A stretch of 64,000 bases of DNA from the NCBI GenBank assembly GCA_033026295.1, contig CM065185.1, forward strand, positions 5,518,001-5,582,000. Reading direction: 5' to 3'. The notes below the pieces were generated by a model, which saw nothing but the letters and a program-made list of their open reading frames with translations, made no database searches and had not been told where the DNA came from. Origin of the DNA: Channa striata. Lineage: Eukaryota > Chordata > Actinopteri > Anabantiformes > Channidae. Both the position numbers and the translations under genes were made by a program. The first letter of the stretch is position 1. The number at the start of each line of letters is the position of its first letter. Shown here in pieces: positions 11,115 through 21,567 of the stretch.

Positions 11115-13859
11115 ATGGCGCCTTCAGTTCTACAGAATGGTGGATTTATTTTAGGCTTAATTGGTGCAGCAGGTCTCATTGCAGCCACTGCCATGAACAA
11201 CTGGAGTGTCAAGGACAGGCAGGGGGAAGTGGTGACATCTGTTTACACCTACAAAGGTCTGTGGCAGGACTGTGAGACCACTTCAGCTGGATTCACTGAG
11301 TGTCGCCCGCTCTACGGCCTTCTGGGCTTCTCAGGTAGAACATGACTTTTATTTTTATCTGTTTGCCTCCAAATTAATGTCATTTCCTAACTTTCCTAAT
11401 AGTTACACATATTCAGACCGTGTCCAAAATTGGCCTACTTCACTGTGGAGCCCTCTTCACAGCCTCCAAGGATTTTTCCAAATAGATTAAGAGAGGTGGG
11501 CTCCCACATTTCAGCTCTTGAAGGATAAAATTAGGTGTTTGCTGAACATTCTCTTATCACACAAACGACACAAAAGATTCAGCGAGTAAAGTGTTCTAAA
11601 AAATGAGTGTGCAGTTCAGGGTCAGGAGGAAGTTCTCTCACTACTGGTCAAGACCAACAGGGCCGTGTTCTAACTAGTCCAAACTACTTTTAAATTAAAT
11701 TTTAATGTGAAGAGATGACTGTCATTCAGTGTCACAGGTTCCATGATGACATGTGTAAGTAACGTACAGTAGGAATCTAGTCTGTAAAATGTGTTGTGAA
11801 ACAGAGGACAATAAGAAGCCAGTGCCCATCATCTTTTTAATGATTTAAGATTTAACTTTAATTATTTAAGATAATTTATTATCTTAAATGAGATAATAAA
11901 ATACATTTTTAAAACTCAAAACTAAATTCTAAAAAAATATTGTATTATTGTTGGAAGTTTTTAAGCCAATTTAAGGTAAACTGCAACGTCATAAGAGTTG
12001 AAAGGTTGTTAAGAGTTGTTGGTTGAACATAATGTTTGATAAAAAAATCACATGGACTACTCTCATAAAATAATTTTTACTCTCGGTTTCTGTCATCTTC
12101 CTTGTTTCATGTTGAGCCTGGTCTTATCGGTGTTTGCATTAGCACCAGTGCATTGTGTTCACTGTAATGGACAGCCGGGCCGAGACTCGGTCAACACACT
12201 TATCAAAGACGGAACAACGACATGCAAAGGGCAGGTTCCTACAACACGCCTACTAAAGGAGAACCATATCTTCAAATTAAATATGTATGTAAAAATGAAC
12301 ATAACTGAAAACTTGCAATAAAAGGTTTGAAAAACAAACTTCAATTCTTCCTCTGTAAACAAAACTTTTCAGTTTGACTCCATTTTTGTCAGTACAGAGT
12401 CAAAGAATGAATGATCACAATCAGTAAAACGGTTTGAGACTTGACTCAGGGTGATTCAGGGTGTGCCTCAGGAAAATGTGGCCAGGAAAACCTCACAGAT
12501 TTCATGTTCTGTATGAAGAAGAGTTTACAAGTTTTTGGGAAAGAACATGGCCGATTGCTGTATTTTTAGGTTCAGTCTCTTTCAATGTAATAACTTTTAG
12601 ACAAAAATCAAGAAAGACTAAGCTTCAGTGCTTTGCGTGTGTGGTTGACTCTGGAGACTTTGGTCTCCTAAGTAAGGTAACGCCTCTCTGTATGTGTTCT
12701 GTGTCACCCAGGTACCTTCCAGGCTGTGCGGGCCCTGATGATAGTGGGTGTGGTGCTGAGTGTGCTCGGAGCGGTGGTATCGGTTTTCTCCTTGACATGC
12801 CTCACGATAAACAGCATGCCAGACACCACCAAGGCTAAGATGAGCCTCACTGCTGGCATCATGTTCATCATTGCCGGTATGGGTAGAGGTCTAGATAAAA
12901 ATGTGACAAATGCACTCACAAATTATTAGGAGTCCCATAAATAGTTTCTACTCTCTCAATATGGAAGAACAGGGATAGTGATTTGCTAGAGTATTGTTAA
13001 AGCTATCAGTGAACTGCTGCCAATTACTCACCAATGTCTGTGGATGCTGAACTTGATTTTAACATGTTCATCTGTGTCATGTATTGTTTTTCAAAAATGA
13101 TTAAAAGTATATTCCCTGAGATGACAAGAGTTCAGTAAAAAGCCTTTAACACTAATGAGTTCCTCTCTATGTCTCGGTGTAACTCTCTTACAGGAGTGTG
13201 TGGCATTGCAGGAGCTTCTATCTACGCCAATCAGATCGTGGCCAGTTTCAGGATGTCTACCGGCACCAACTACGGAGGAGGATATGGAGGAGGATATGGA
13301 GGAGGATATGGAGGAGGAATGATGGAGGGGGGGATGGGGATGGGGATGGGTGGAGGAATGGGAGGAATGCCCACGTAGGACATGACATTTACTATTTTTG
13401 CATGTTTTGTAATAGTCTCTGTGTTATTTGGACGATGTACCTACAGCTGTGTATATTCTGTCTTTGCCAGATACACATTTGGGCCGGCACTGTTTGTTGG
13501 TTGGATAGGAGGGGGTGTCCTGCTTGTTGGTGGCATTCTCAAGTCGCTGGCTTTCAAGGAAATGGTGAAAGATGAAAAACCACGGTGAGTCCTCTTACAC
13601 ATTTACAGTGATTTTAAAGGAGGAGAGTGGACGTGAACTTCTAAATGACATGACTGTGAATTCGTTGTGGGCTACATCTTTCAGTTTTGACTTGACTTGT
13701 CAACTATTTCACAAATTAATTGTAGTGCAGAACATTTATCGTCTGTGTTGCCTCCTGTCTTTCAGGTACCCTGGGGTCGTTTACAAACCTCAGTCCCGCA
13801 CCACAACTGACCCCGGTGATCAGCACTCAGGCGATGCTAAAAGAGACCGTTATGTGTAA
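11115..13859 (+). CDS. cldn18: Claudin-18, tight-junction four-span protein
   Basis: Five coding exons with GT-AG borders: 11115-11334, 12712-12876, 13194-13374, 13471-13584, 13766-13859; 257 codons plus stop (human protein 261). The claudin signature is complete in the first extracellular loop: W30, G48-L49-W50, C53 and C63. Membrane spans are about residues 10-27, 80-103, 118-144 and 192-212. The cytoplasmic tail ends in RDRYV, a claudin PDZ-binding motif for ZO proteins. Claudin-18 seals paracellular gaps; in mammals it is known from stomach and lung. Unusual here is a Gly/Tyr/Met-rich expansion (about residues 152-188) between spans 3 and 4, in the second extracellular loop. Mammals have two alternative first exons; I saw no second W-GLW-C-C exon in intron 1. 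Confidence 0.93.
13271..13318 (+). repeat. In-frame 12-bp tandem repeat inside cldn18 exon 3
   Basis: The unit GGAGGAGGATAT is repeated three times plus a partial copy, encoding GGGY repeats. It is followed by a G-rich, ATGGGGATGGGG-like tract that encodes the Met/Gly segment up to about 13369. The repeat is in frame and does not break the gene. Slippage at such a repeat can change copy number between individuals. Confidence 0.85.
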
Positions 13860-14149
13860 CTTTACTCACTCACTAGTGTTTAGAGCACTGACAGGTTGTG
13901 TTTGCTACTTTAATCTTTTCACAGCATGTTTTGTTTTTTCTCATTTGCTTTAAATACCCAGTTGTACCTTTAATTTAGAGAAAAAGTCTGTGATTCCTTC
14001 CATTCAAACGGCAGTCCAGTGGCTGTGGCAAAATATTTAGTTTTCACATGCAAAATCTCAGTGCTTACTAAATATTTATAAATGCAGTGTATGTAATTGA
14101 ATGTTTTTCTACTTAGGTTTTGTTAAATCATTTTATTTGTATGTCTGAA

Positions 14150-14155
14150 AATAAA
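14150..14155 (+). promoter_or_regulatory. Poly(A) signal, cldn18
   Basis: AATAAA lies 290 bases after the cldn18 stop and is followed by a GT-rich stretch (GGTTTTGGAAGTGTATGTG), as expected for a cleavage site. Confidence 0.7.
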
Positions 14156-14976
14156 ACACAGGTTTTGGAAGTGTATGTGCAAAGTGGATCCCCTTCCTGT
14201 GGAACTTGTTTTAGGACTGAGCAAAGATATTTCAGAGGTGGTGTCCATTTACCAGCAAAGCGGGTAGAAGTGTTTCCAACCAGAAGCAGTAATTTTATTT
14301 ATACAAACTGTTAATAGCCTTGGAGAGAAGGTAAATACAGAAGGTTGACTTGACTTAAACAGAATGTTTGCAGCATCCTGCATTTTTAGTGGGAGAAGCT
14401 GGTTTTTGTTTTCTCTCTTTTCAGAAGAAAATCAAACTAGCATCAGGCTTAAAAGAACTCTCTGTTTTAAAGGGACATTCTATATCAGTCCTTTGTTTTG
14501 GAAATGTCCCCTTTCTGTCAAATGTGTCTTGCTTATTGTTACTTGGCTTGGTCGTTTTACCTTCACTGTGCAAAATTTTGTGTTCATTGCTAGAACACAC
14601 AGAGCAGAAAGGCTAAGACGTCAATACCGTACTGTTACTGTATTATTGAAAAACTTTCAGTCACATTTGAATTTAAAGAATAACTATATGTCCTACAATA
14701 TCGTAATCAGCATCTTTAGGGTTAGATGCAAGATAATAGGAATGCAATGGCTAAGCATGTTTAAGTTATTTTGCAGCGTTGCAGGTAAGGCACCCACACG
14801 TCACAGCACTGAAACACGAACTGCAATGCTGCTTCAGACCACTAGATATCAGCACAGTTGTGCCTTTGGTTTAAAATGTAAAGTCCAACCATCAGTGGAA
14901 ATCTGTTCAGCAACAACTAATGTGATTCTGTTGGATAAAAGGACACGCCTGACAGAAAAATCCATCAGAGACTTTG
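14156..14976. other. Tail-to-tail spacer between cldn18 and selenof
   Basis: About 0.8 kb separates the poly(A) signals of the two convergent genes. It contains a plus-strand open frame (14364-15041, 225 codons) that overlaps the distal selenof 3' UTR in antisense. The frame has no recognisable domain and is probably chance. Confidence 0.5.
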
Positions 14977-14982
14977 TTTATT
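14977..14982 (-). promoter_or_regulatory. Poly(A) signal, selenof
   Basis: TTTATT on the plus strand is AATAAA on the minus strand, about 100 bases past the SECIS element and about 1.03 kb past the selenof stop codon. This places the SECIS well inside the mRNA. Confidence 0.6.
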
Positions 14983-15082
14983 GTTGCATATTTAACCATT
15001 ACCATACTTGCTCAGAAAACACGCATTCAAAACAAATCTAGTTCCCCTTCAATGCAGAAGATGCACAAAAACACAAATAAAC

Positions 15083-15126
15083 ATCAGACTTCACATCCCA
15101 ACACTGGTTTACTGTGAGGTCTTCAC
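15083..15126 (-). promoter_or_regulatory. SECIS element of selenof (form-2 type, GUGA core)
   Basis: Read on the minus strand, GUGA (15126-15123) is followed by the stem arm AGACCUCACA (15122-15113), then GU, then AAA (15110-15108). After a mini-loop closed by CC/GG comes the opposing arm UGUGAAGUCU (15095-15086) and GAU. The arms form nine Watson-Crick pairs with one C/A mismatch. The unpaired adenines lie 12 nucleotides from the UGA/GA quartet, the spacing required of a eukaryotic SECIS. The CC/GG mini-helix beyond the adenines is the form-2 shape. It lies about 885 bases after the stop codon, inside the predicted 3' UTR. SBP2 and the Sec-specific elongation factor would act through it to read the in-frame UGA as selenocysteine. 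The only departure from textbook is G for A at the first core position. Confidence 0.82.
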
Positions 15127-16010
15127 TAACATGTGCTTCAGCAAAGACATCTGCATGTGGAGAGCAACTAGGATCCATTCATTCCCATTACAATCCAGGT
15201 TGAGCGTTATAAAAAATAATTATACAATAATATTGAAAAGACAATGGGGGGATGGAAACTCCCACAGACAGAAAAAAACAGGTAATGATGTACTATTGTT
15301 AAACCTCCTCAAACCCAGTGGAACAGATTACATCCATGATTTCTCTGTAATGGCTATCAATATTTCAGGGGCGGTTGTGTTGCTTCACTTTTTCACATGT
15401 CATTCGGTCAAATGACCAAAAGAAATCATGTTTTCAGATAGGAAAACAGAGAATAACCATTTAACAACCATCTATCAAGGCCAAGTTGTGTACAAATTGC
15501 TAAATTACTTATGGAGCCAGTTCATCAAAAAACATTCTCAATTGCCTCAAGTAATTTCTAGGCCTGCAGCTAGATTTCATTCAATTTGCTCAAGTCTTAA
15601 GATGTTATGGCACAAACAGCCAACAAAAACACAATGGGGCTAAACAAAATGTCATCTGTGATCCCTAAAATAATGAAAATGTGTATTTACATTTGCAATA
15701 AAGAGTATCCAGTGAATACTAGATTAGACTAATCAGGACAGCATCAGGAAAGGCAAGTTGTTGACAAATTTTTGGAAATTTACATTTTTCCAAACAAATT
15801 TTTCAGTTCAGTCACCAATACAAACAGAATTTAAGTTGCCTAAAAGCAGGGGAAGGAATCTCAAAAACACACATCCCACAGCCTTGGAACTTGAAGGAAA
15901 ACTTATCTGCAGGACTAGATAAATCAAAAGTAGTAAATATGTTTTTGTTTTTAAAGTAGATGAACTGACCCTTTCAATAAAGACTAAAAAAAAAAAAAAG
16001 TCTTCTTCAA

Positions 16011-19000
16011 CTATATCCGGTCTAATTTTTCACTTAGAAACTCCTCCACGCTGTCTGTGTTCCACTTGAGGATGCTGAGTTCCTCAGCGATGTTCCCGTT
16101 ATCGTCCAAAAGCTTTAGTACAGGATCTGAGCCTCTCACGTACTGTAGCATGAGAATGGGAGAAATGCAAAGGTGTTGTTAGAGAAGTAGATTTGCTGTC
16201 AATACCAAAGGGACAAATCTTAAAAATATTTAAGAGCGATCCGAATTATGTTTGAAATCACATTTTTTTCAGCTAAAGCTTAAAGTGTGTAATCATGAGG
16301 TTGCATCAGATATCATCAACATAATTCATGATCTGCACCTTGATCTGAAGACCCTTGAACATCTTCGGCTTTTCACTCCTGACAAAAGCTGAGGAGTAAA
16401 AACACTGGTAAGAGAAATGTCAAGCAATGAATCCGTCAATTAACCTTTTCTTTATTAGCATGGAGGTCTGTAATGAGTGACAACTGCAAAACCTCCTGAG
16501 AATGCAGAGTTTACAGCACCGAGAGGACAGCATGGGCACAGCTGAAGTAAACAAATGACTGCCATATGGCACAGATGGGGGTCTAGAAGCGTGGCCCCTT
16601 ACTGAGGGAAGCAGCAGTAACTCCATCAACATAACCCAACACTGAAACACCCAAATGGTATACTGAGTGTCTACACAGAGGATATATATATATAAAACAT
16701 TTTTTAAAAAAATCAAAAGCTTGTCTGAAAATTGGCCCTCAGCTACTTTAGACCACCTGCTGGAAAAAGAGATTTAAGAGAATATATTGTAGATTCATTC
16801 TCATTAATACTGATAAAGAACTCATTAAAACCCAAACTCATTCTCAGGAACCAAAAGTTCAGATCAGATCAGGTTATGATCAAGCTATAGTCATGTCAAA
16901 TAAAAATAAAGTTGAATGTCCCAGAAGAGGACTCACCTTGGACTTGAGGGAACCTCCCCAGTTTTCATCCACACACCTCAAGAATGGCTCCAGCATAGAG
17001 CTGCACAGAAACAGAAACAGAAACACATTAGACAATAGTCAGTGAGGAGTTTTCCTTTACGGATCAATGCCCACACACAGAGACAGAATAGACTGAAGCT
17101 GCTGCTGGTGTTAGGGCGCCTGGCCCCAAGGAGTAATTTGATTCAGACAGACTGATTCATAAACGTGTCGGGGCAACTCCTTGGGGGTCATTAAACTGTG
17201 AGTCTGTGCATATGGAGCAGAGCTGATGGATGGCAGTTTGTGCAGGGCTCACTTGTAATCAAACCTCCAGCACCAATATACAATAAGTTAGAGGAAATTG
17301 GAGTGTCACAGCAGTTTCTCAGGACCGTGATCTGCTCGCTGTTTCAAGGAGGATAGTAAATGGTCTGGGCAACTGGTTCTAACGGCAAATTAAATTAAGC
17401 ATGCAAAGCTCAGAACCTCTCCCCTCCTTTCCTCCCCTGTGTTTCTGTCAACAACCCAGCACTGCTGAAATTTAATTTTTGTGCTATTCATTTTACCACA
17501 CATGGCAGATCAGAGATGAATCATCACTCTGTGGCTATTCTAGACAAATGCTAGACAGCTCAACATGAATTCATTTGAACCATTTAAACATTTTAAAATG
17601 CTTTTGATCAGCTGATGACCTTGTCAATCAGTCTTTTTAAAATTAAGAGCAAATATTGAAGGTATACTTCAGCTATCTATAGACAGCTGACAATATATTG
17701 TCTTCTTCTGTCTTTACTAGTCTATATCTGAAGTGCTAAAACTGCATAAAGGGGACCTAATTGAAGAAATTACACTTCTTAAAGCAGTAGAGGCAATAAT
17801 TTTATGTACATACATTAAGATATCACACTCTGTCGGAATTGCTCAGTTATATAAAAGCCCCAAAAATTGAGGAAAAAAATTATACCTTTGGCTGTACGAG
17901 TTATTTAATTAAAGTTAATTTACATGTTTGCCAAAAAATCCATAATGGGCTTCTTAAAGTAGCAGCAGCAGAATTTTTCACGGATATAATCTTGCTAACT
18001 TAAACTGCACAAAAAAAACAATGAAAACTGAATTTAAAGCTTTTTAGGACATAAAATTTGTTTCTACAGCTGTTTTACACAAATAGGAGTACATTATATA
18101 TCTTTAAGATTGAGAATGGCATCAGGCAGATAGCAGATAGTAGCATCGACTCACTTTTGGTTTTGGGCTTCTCTTGGTATTTATTGACCAAAAGAAACTA
18201 TAATACTGCCAAACTTATCCTTTAAGGCTTTAAAGCTCTGAAATGAAAACTACCTGTGCTCCCATCACAAACTGTACACCACGTGAACCTCAAACACTCT
18301 CACAAAGGTTTTCCTGCTCTACAGAGACAAAAACATAAAATGGCACCCAGGGGAGCTAACGTGCTGCTATGTGCAAGTGCTCTCCAGTGAAGCACACATT
18401 TTAAAATGAGTAACCGAAATGTCCTCCATGCTCAGTAAATCTTACTAATTGTCTACGCCATGCAATAAGCCATTTCTCTGAAGGTTTAATGACACAGCTC
18501 AGATGTCAATTGCAAGACCGAAAAAATCCTTAAGGCAGACAATTATTGCTATCTGTAGAGAAAATGTGCTTAGTGACACTGTCATTGCTATCGGTACTCT
18601 CAGAAAGCAGCTGAAGACAGACACTTGCTCTGCCAAGTGACATTTTCATTTAAATCGTGAGGAAGAAGAAGAGCAATCGTTCCTTTAAGTGTCTGTCTGA
18701 AACAGAGTTATCATCAAGAGGTGTAATGAGGTGTGCACTACATTTTTCCAAGGTGCTGTTGCTAAGATACCACACACGCACTTGGGGCTTTGCTTAGTCA
18801 AAGAGAAAAAAAAAATGACATTGTTTTTCCACCACCACTTGACTCAGTGTTTATCTGTCGGAGCACAGCAGGGAGTCCTGTTGAATTTGCTGTAATCACC
18901 AGAGCAATGAGCACACAGTAACATCTCCTCAGTGGTTACATAAAACACGTTATTGCAAAACTTTACATTTCAATCCTAAGGGAAGTGGCAAGCTAGGGTT

Positions 19001-20752
19001 AAGGAGCTTTGACTCTAAACACCAGAGAAACAGATTGAGACAGACAGCAACTGAGAGAGTTTGTGTGTGGCAGCTCAGATCTGATGCACAGCTGCACGCT
19101 GTGTCAACAGCCGTACTGACAGGAAGACTAAAACTGGGTCATTTTTAGTAGCAGCTCAAATGCCAGGGGATGTAATCCTGTCAATAAATGTCACATAGTC
19201 ACACACACCCTCAAGTCTAAGACATGCAGCATGAAATAACAAGTTCCTTTCATTTTTCCTTTTACTGAATGTATTTGTGGTACCCTTGTTTCCGCTGTCA
19301 TCTTTCCTGTGTCTATATCACACCACATGCTGTGAATGAATCTAAACAGGCAATTACTTATTGTTTGTCTGTTCTGTGAACTCTGTTCTCCCCTTTACCT
19401 TGCGCACTTCCATCTGGGCCTCCTGCTGGCAGCAGTGCTGGCAGTCAGGCTGGAGCTTGTTGAGGCTGAACTCCCCAAGCAGGTCACAGGAGCTGCACAG
19501 CAGGTTGCTGGAGAAGCCCAGCTCCCGGCAGGCCTCTGACGACAAATCAGCACCGTACGCTGACAGCTTGAGAGGAGACAGAGGGAACATGGTTAGAAAA
19601 GGAAATGTGCTTTTTCAATTCTAATGTACAGAGGCAGAGAGATAAAACAAACAACAAAACAGTGACTGGTTTACAAATCCCGAAATTAGAAATTGATATC
19701 AGTACTTTAACAAAGCAATAAAAAGAATAATGAAGAATTGTTTGATGTAACTGAGATGGAAACCAAGATGTGATTTGAGTACTCTGGAAATACAACACAG
19801 TAATGACAAATTCTGCATCTGTGTGTGATGCCATTTTTCAACACAACACAACTTAAGAGCAGCAGTGCCACAACTCACATGGTATATTAAATCTACTGAG
19901 TTTAGTGATCACTTGCTTGAGCCCCCAAATATTTGAAAAGTTACATACATTGTAAAAAACTTACAAAGAACTGAGTATTAAATGTATTCAATAAAACACT
20001 TTTTTAAGTATTAGTTTAGCAGTTACTAATGATATGAACTAAGTTCTTTTACAACAATAGATACTATCATTTGGTAAAAGGAGGTGTACAAAGTAACAAC
20101 AAAGACAAAACACTATATCACCAATTATGCCCGTACATTTAGCCAAATAACGTATAAATAAATTACAACAACGCCAATATAAGTATGGCTATGTTAGTTA
20201 ACATTTGAAATACTTTGTCATGAAGGATGAAGGAAAACAAAGTTAACTTGATTCGCCACAAAATCCTGTATTTATGTATGTGTAATATATTTTGACAGCC
20301 TGCACTATGCGCGTTCTCCAACACTGGACATATACACTATTCTTAGTTTGCTATAATCGCTCGGATCGCAAAGAGTGACGTTAACGCTGATCTGGTAAAA
20401 GAGAGACTTTTATTTTCACCCATATATTTGGACACCACTGCGGATTTATAAATGATTAAAGCCCGTTAGCTAACACACAGCCAGAGGAGCGTTCACTTCC
20501 CCATAAGCGCACACGGGTTTTGACGATAAGCCACGTCATTTTGAAGCCCGGTCACAGCAGGATGCTGCTCAGAGACCTGCACACAACATTAGGCGGGTTA
20601 CAGCCTCGTCAAACATCATGTCAAATATCATATGTATACCTATATACTTATATAATACTATGAAAGCGGCAGCGATTGCTCATTCTCAATGGTAATAAAC
20701 TCACCGTCTGTAAAAAGGAAAGGAGCCAGAAGAGATACACCTCTCCCGACAT
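16011..20752 (-). CDS. selenof: Selenoprotein F (15-kDa selenoprotein, Sep15)
   Basis: Five coding exons on the minus strand: 20752-20705, 19566-19399, 17000-16937, 16388-16339, 16142-16011; 153 residues when the internal TGA is read as selenocysteine. The start gives a hydrophobic signal peptide (YLFWLLSFLQTLSA). Exon 2 carries the cysteine-rich domain (C29, C40, C43, C58, C61, C62) that binds UDP-glucose:glycoprotein glucosyltransferase in the ER. Exon 3 holds the redox motif C82-G-U84. The thioredoxin-like part ends ELSILKWNTDSVEEFLSEK, nearly identical to mammals. It acts in ER quality control of N-glycoproteins as a likely thiol-disulfide oxidoreductase. A plain ORF caller would stop at the UGA in exon 3. 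The SECIS at 15083-15126 supports recoding. It is head to head with hs2st1, as in human. Confidence 0.95.
16965..16967 (-). other. Selenocysteine codon (UGA) of selenof
   Basis: In exon 3 the minus strand reads TGT GGA TGA AAA CTG, i.e. Cys-Gly-Sec-Lys-Leu, exactly at the CGU motif of the family. The reading frame continues through it with conserved sequence on both sides (AILEV before, LGRFPQVQ after), so it is a recoded codon and not a nonsense mutation. Confidence 0.93.
17124..17186. repeat. 11-bp perfect inverted repeat in selenof intron 2
   Basis: CCCCAAGGAGT (17124-17134) and its exact reverse complement ACTCCTTGGGG (17176-17186) are separated by 41 bases. The surrounding 17090-17300 is less AT-rich than the rest of the intron. 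It could be a conserved regulatory element, a hairpin-forming RNA, or chance. Confidence 0.5.
17301..19398. other. Remainder of selenof intron 2
   Basis: No exon, RNA gene or transposon is recognisable. The sequence is unremarkable and AT-rich, with short A or T runs. Confidence 0.5.
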
Positions 20753-21090
20753 TTTGGAAGCTGCTTTGTTAGCGACAATTATTCCGAGGACCCTTTCATT
20801 TCAACGGAGGGAAGCCCCAATACGCCTGACTGTTAATGTTCCTGAAAAATAAATAATGTATCCGCTAAAGATATCTCATGACTAATGGCACTATATTGTA
20901 TAGAAATCAATGTAATTTTTTTACAATGTATGAAAATGTAATAAGAATTTAATTTTATTTTGTGTACTTTCGTTCTGGCAAATTCTAAGCTCGACTCGTA
21001 CTTTCTTCCTCGCCGCTACTGTTATCAAGGTCCAAAAACGAAGTGCGACATCTGCTGTGCAGCTTTGGTCTGTTTGTTAGACACCGTCCA

Positions 21091-21168
21091 CCAATCCTGG
21101 CTGACCAGACAGTGTTAGTTGACCAATAGAAAGCCTCAGTTGTGTGGTGGACTGTTCCCACATCCAAT
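21091..21168 (+). promoter_or_regulatory. Cluster of three CCAAT boxes (NF-Y type)
   Basis: CCAAT occurs at 21091, 21123 and 21164, all on the plus strand, 32 and 41 bases apart, i.e. close to three and four turns of the helix. NF-Y clusters with about 32-base spacing are typical of strong TATA-less promoters. Their position between divergent genes suggests that both genes share them. Confidence 0.6.
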
Positions 21169-21239
21169 GGCCTGAGTGGTGGCGATAGCGTGTCCGTGGT
21201 GCGGTGGTGAACGTACTGGATGGGACAGGACAGCGCTAC

Positions 21240-21320
21240 ATGAGGGACGGAGGCGACAGTGGCTGGTACCACCGCTCCTACAGCCGGAGGCGCAAATCCG
21301 CACTCGGCGGAAACCTCTAG
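21240..21320 (+). other. Upstream ORF (26 codons) ahead of hs2st1
   Basis: ATG at 21240 opens a 26-residue arginine-rich reading frame (MRDGGDSGWYHRSYSRRRKS...) ending at TAG 21318-21320. It would be translated only if transcription starts upstream of 21240, which is not known. It overlaps no known domain. Confidence 0.35.
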
Positions 21321-21526
21321 GGCTTCACCACGCTGCGCTGTTGGGATTTGACTTGATGAAATAACCGAGCCGAGTATGAACTCTTCGCATTTGACGCTGT
21401 GAACATCGGGAGATATCCACACACGGGGAGGGAGACAGGGCCATGCACACAGGCTCAGCGGCTTTGTAGTCGCCGTCGTCGAGGTGTGTGTGTGCGCTTG
21501 TGTGTGTGTTTTCAGTATCTCCTCCG

Positions 21527-21567
21527 ATGAGCATGGACTGACCAAATCCCCTTTCTGGATGATTTGA
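21527..21567 (+). other. Two minimal upstream ORFs at the hs2st1 start
   Basis: ATG AGC ATG GAC TGA (21527-21541) and ATG ATT TGA (21559-21567) precede the main start. The last base of the second stop codon is the first base of the hs2st1 ATG, giving TGATG. A scanning ribosome would meet these AUGs first, so they may lower or tune hs2st1 translation. Confidence 0.6.

Larger units (their letters stand above)
20753..21566. promoter_or_regulatory. Bidirectional promoter and 5' UTRs of selenof (-) and hs2st1 (+)
   Basis: Only 814 bases separate the two start codons, which point away from each other. The half nearer hs2st1 is CpG-rich. Three CCAAT boxes on the plus strand lie at 21091-21095, 21123-21127 and 21164-21168. 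No TATA box is seen, which fits housekeeping CpG promoters. A long minus-strand open frame here (21545-20985) is made of low-complexity GC-rich residues and is not believed to be coding. Confidence 0.75.

Noticed and set aside
12052..12321. Alternative first exon of cldn18 in intron 1
   Set aside because: The open frame has a hydrophobic start but lacks the W-GLW-C-C claudin loop signature that any first exon must carry.
15395..15431. Hairpin ACATG...CATGT with inner GGTCA/TGACC in the selenof 3' UTR as the SECIS
   Set aside because: It has an AUGA-like start on the minus strand, but the stem is too short and no unpaired adenines sit at the right distance. The element at 15083-15126 fits all SECIS rules except the first base.
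20985..21545. 186-codon minus-strand open frame in the divergent promoter
   Set aside because: Low-complexity His/Thr and Ser/Pro content opposite a CpG-rich leader. It includes the reverse of the GTGT run and the CCAAT boxes, and no known domain is present.
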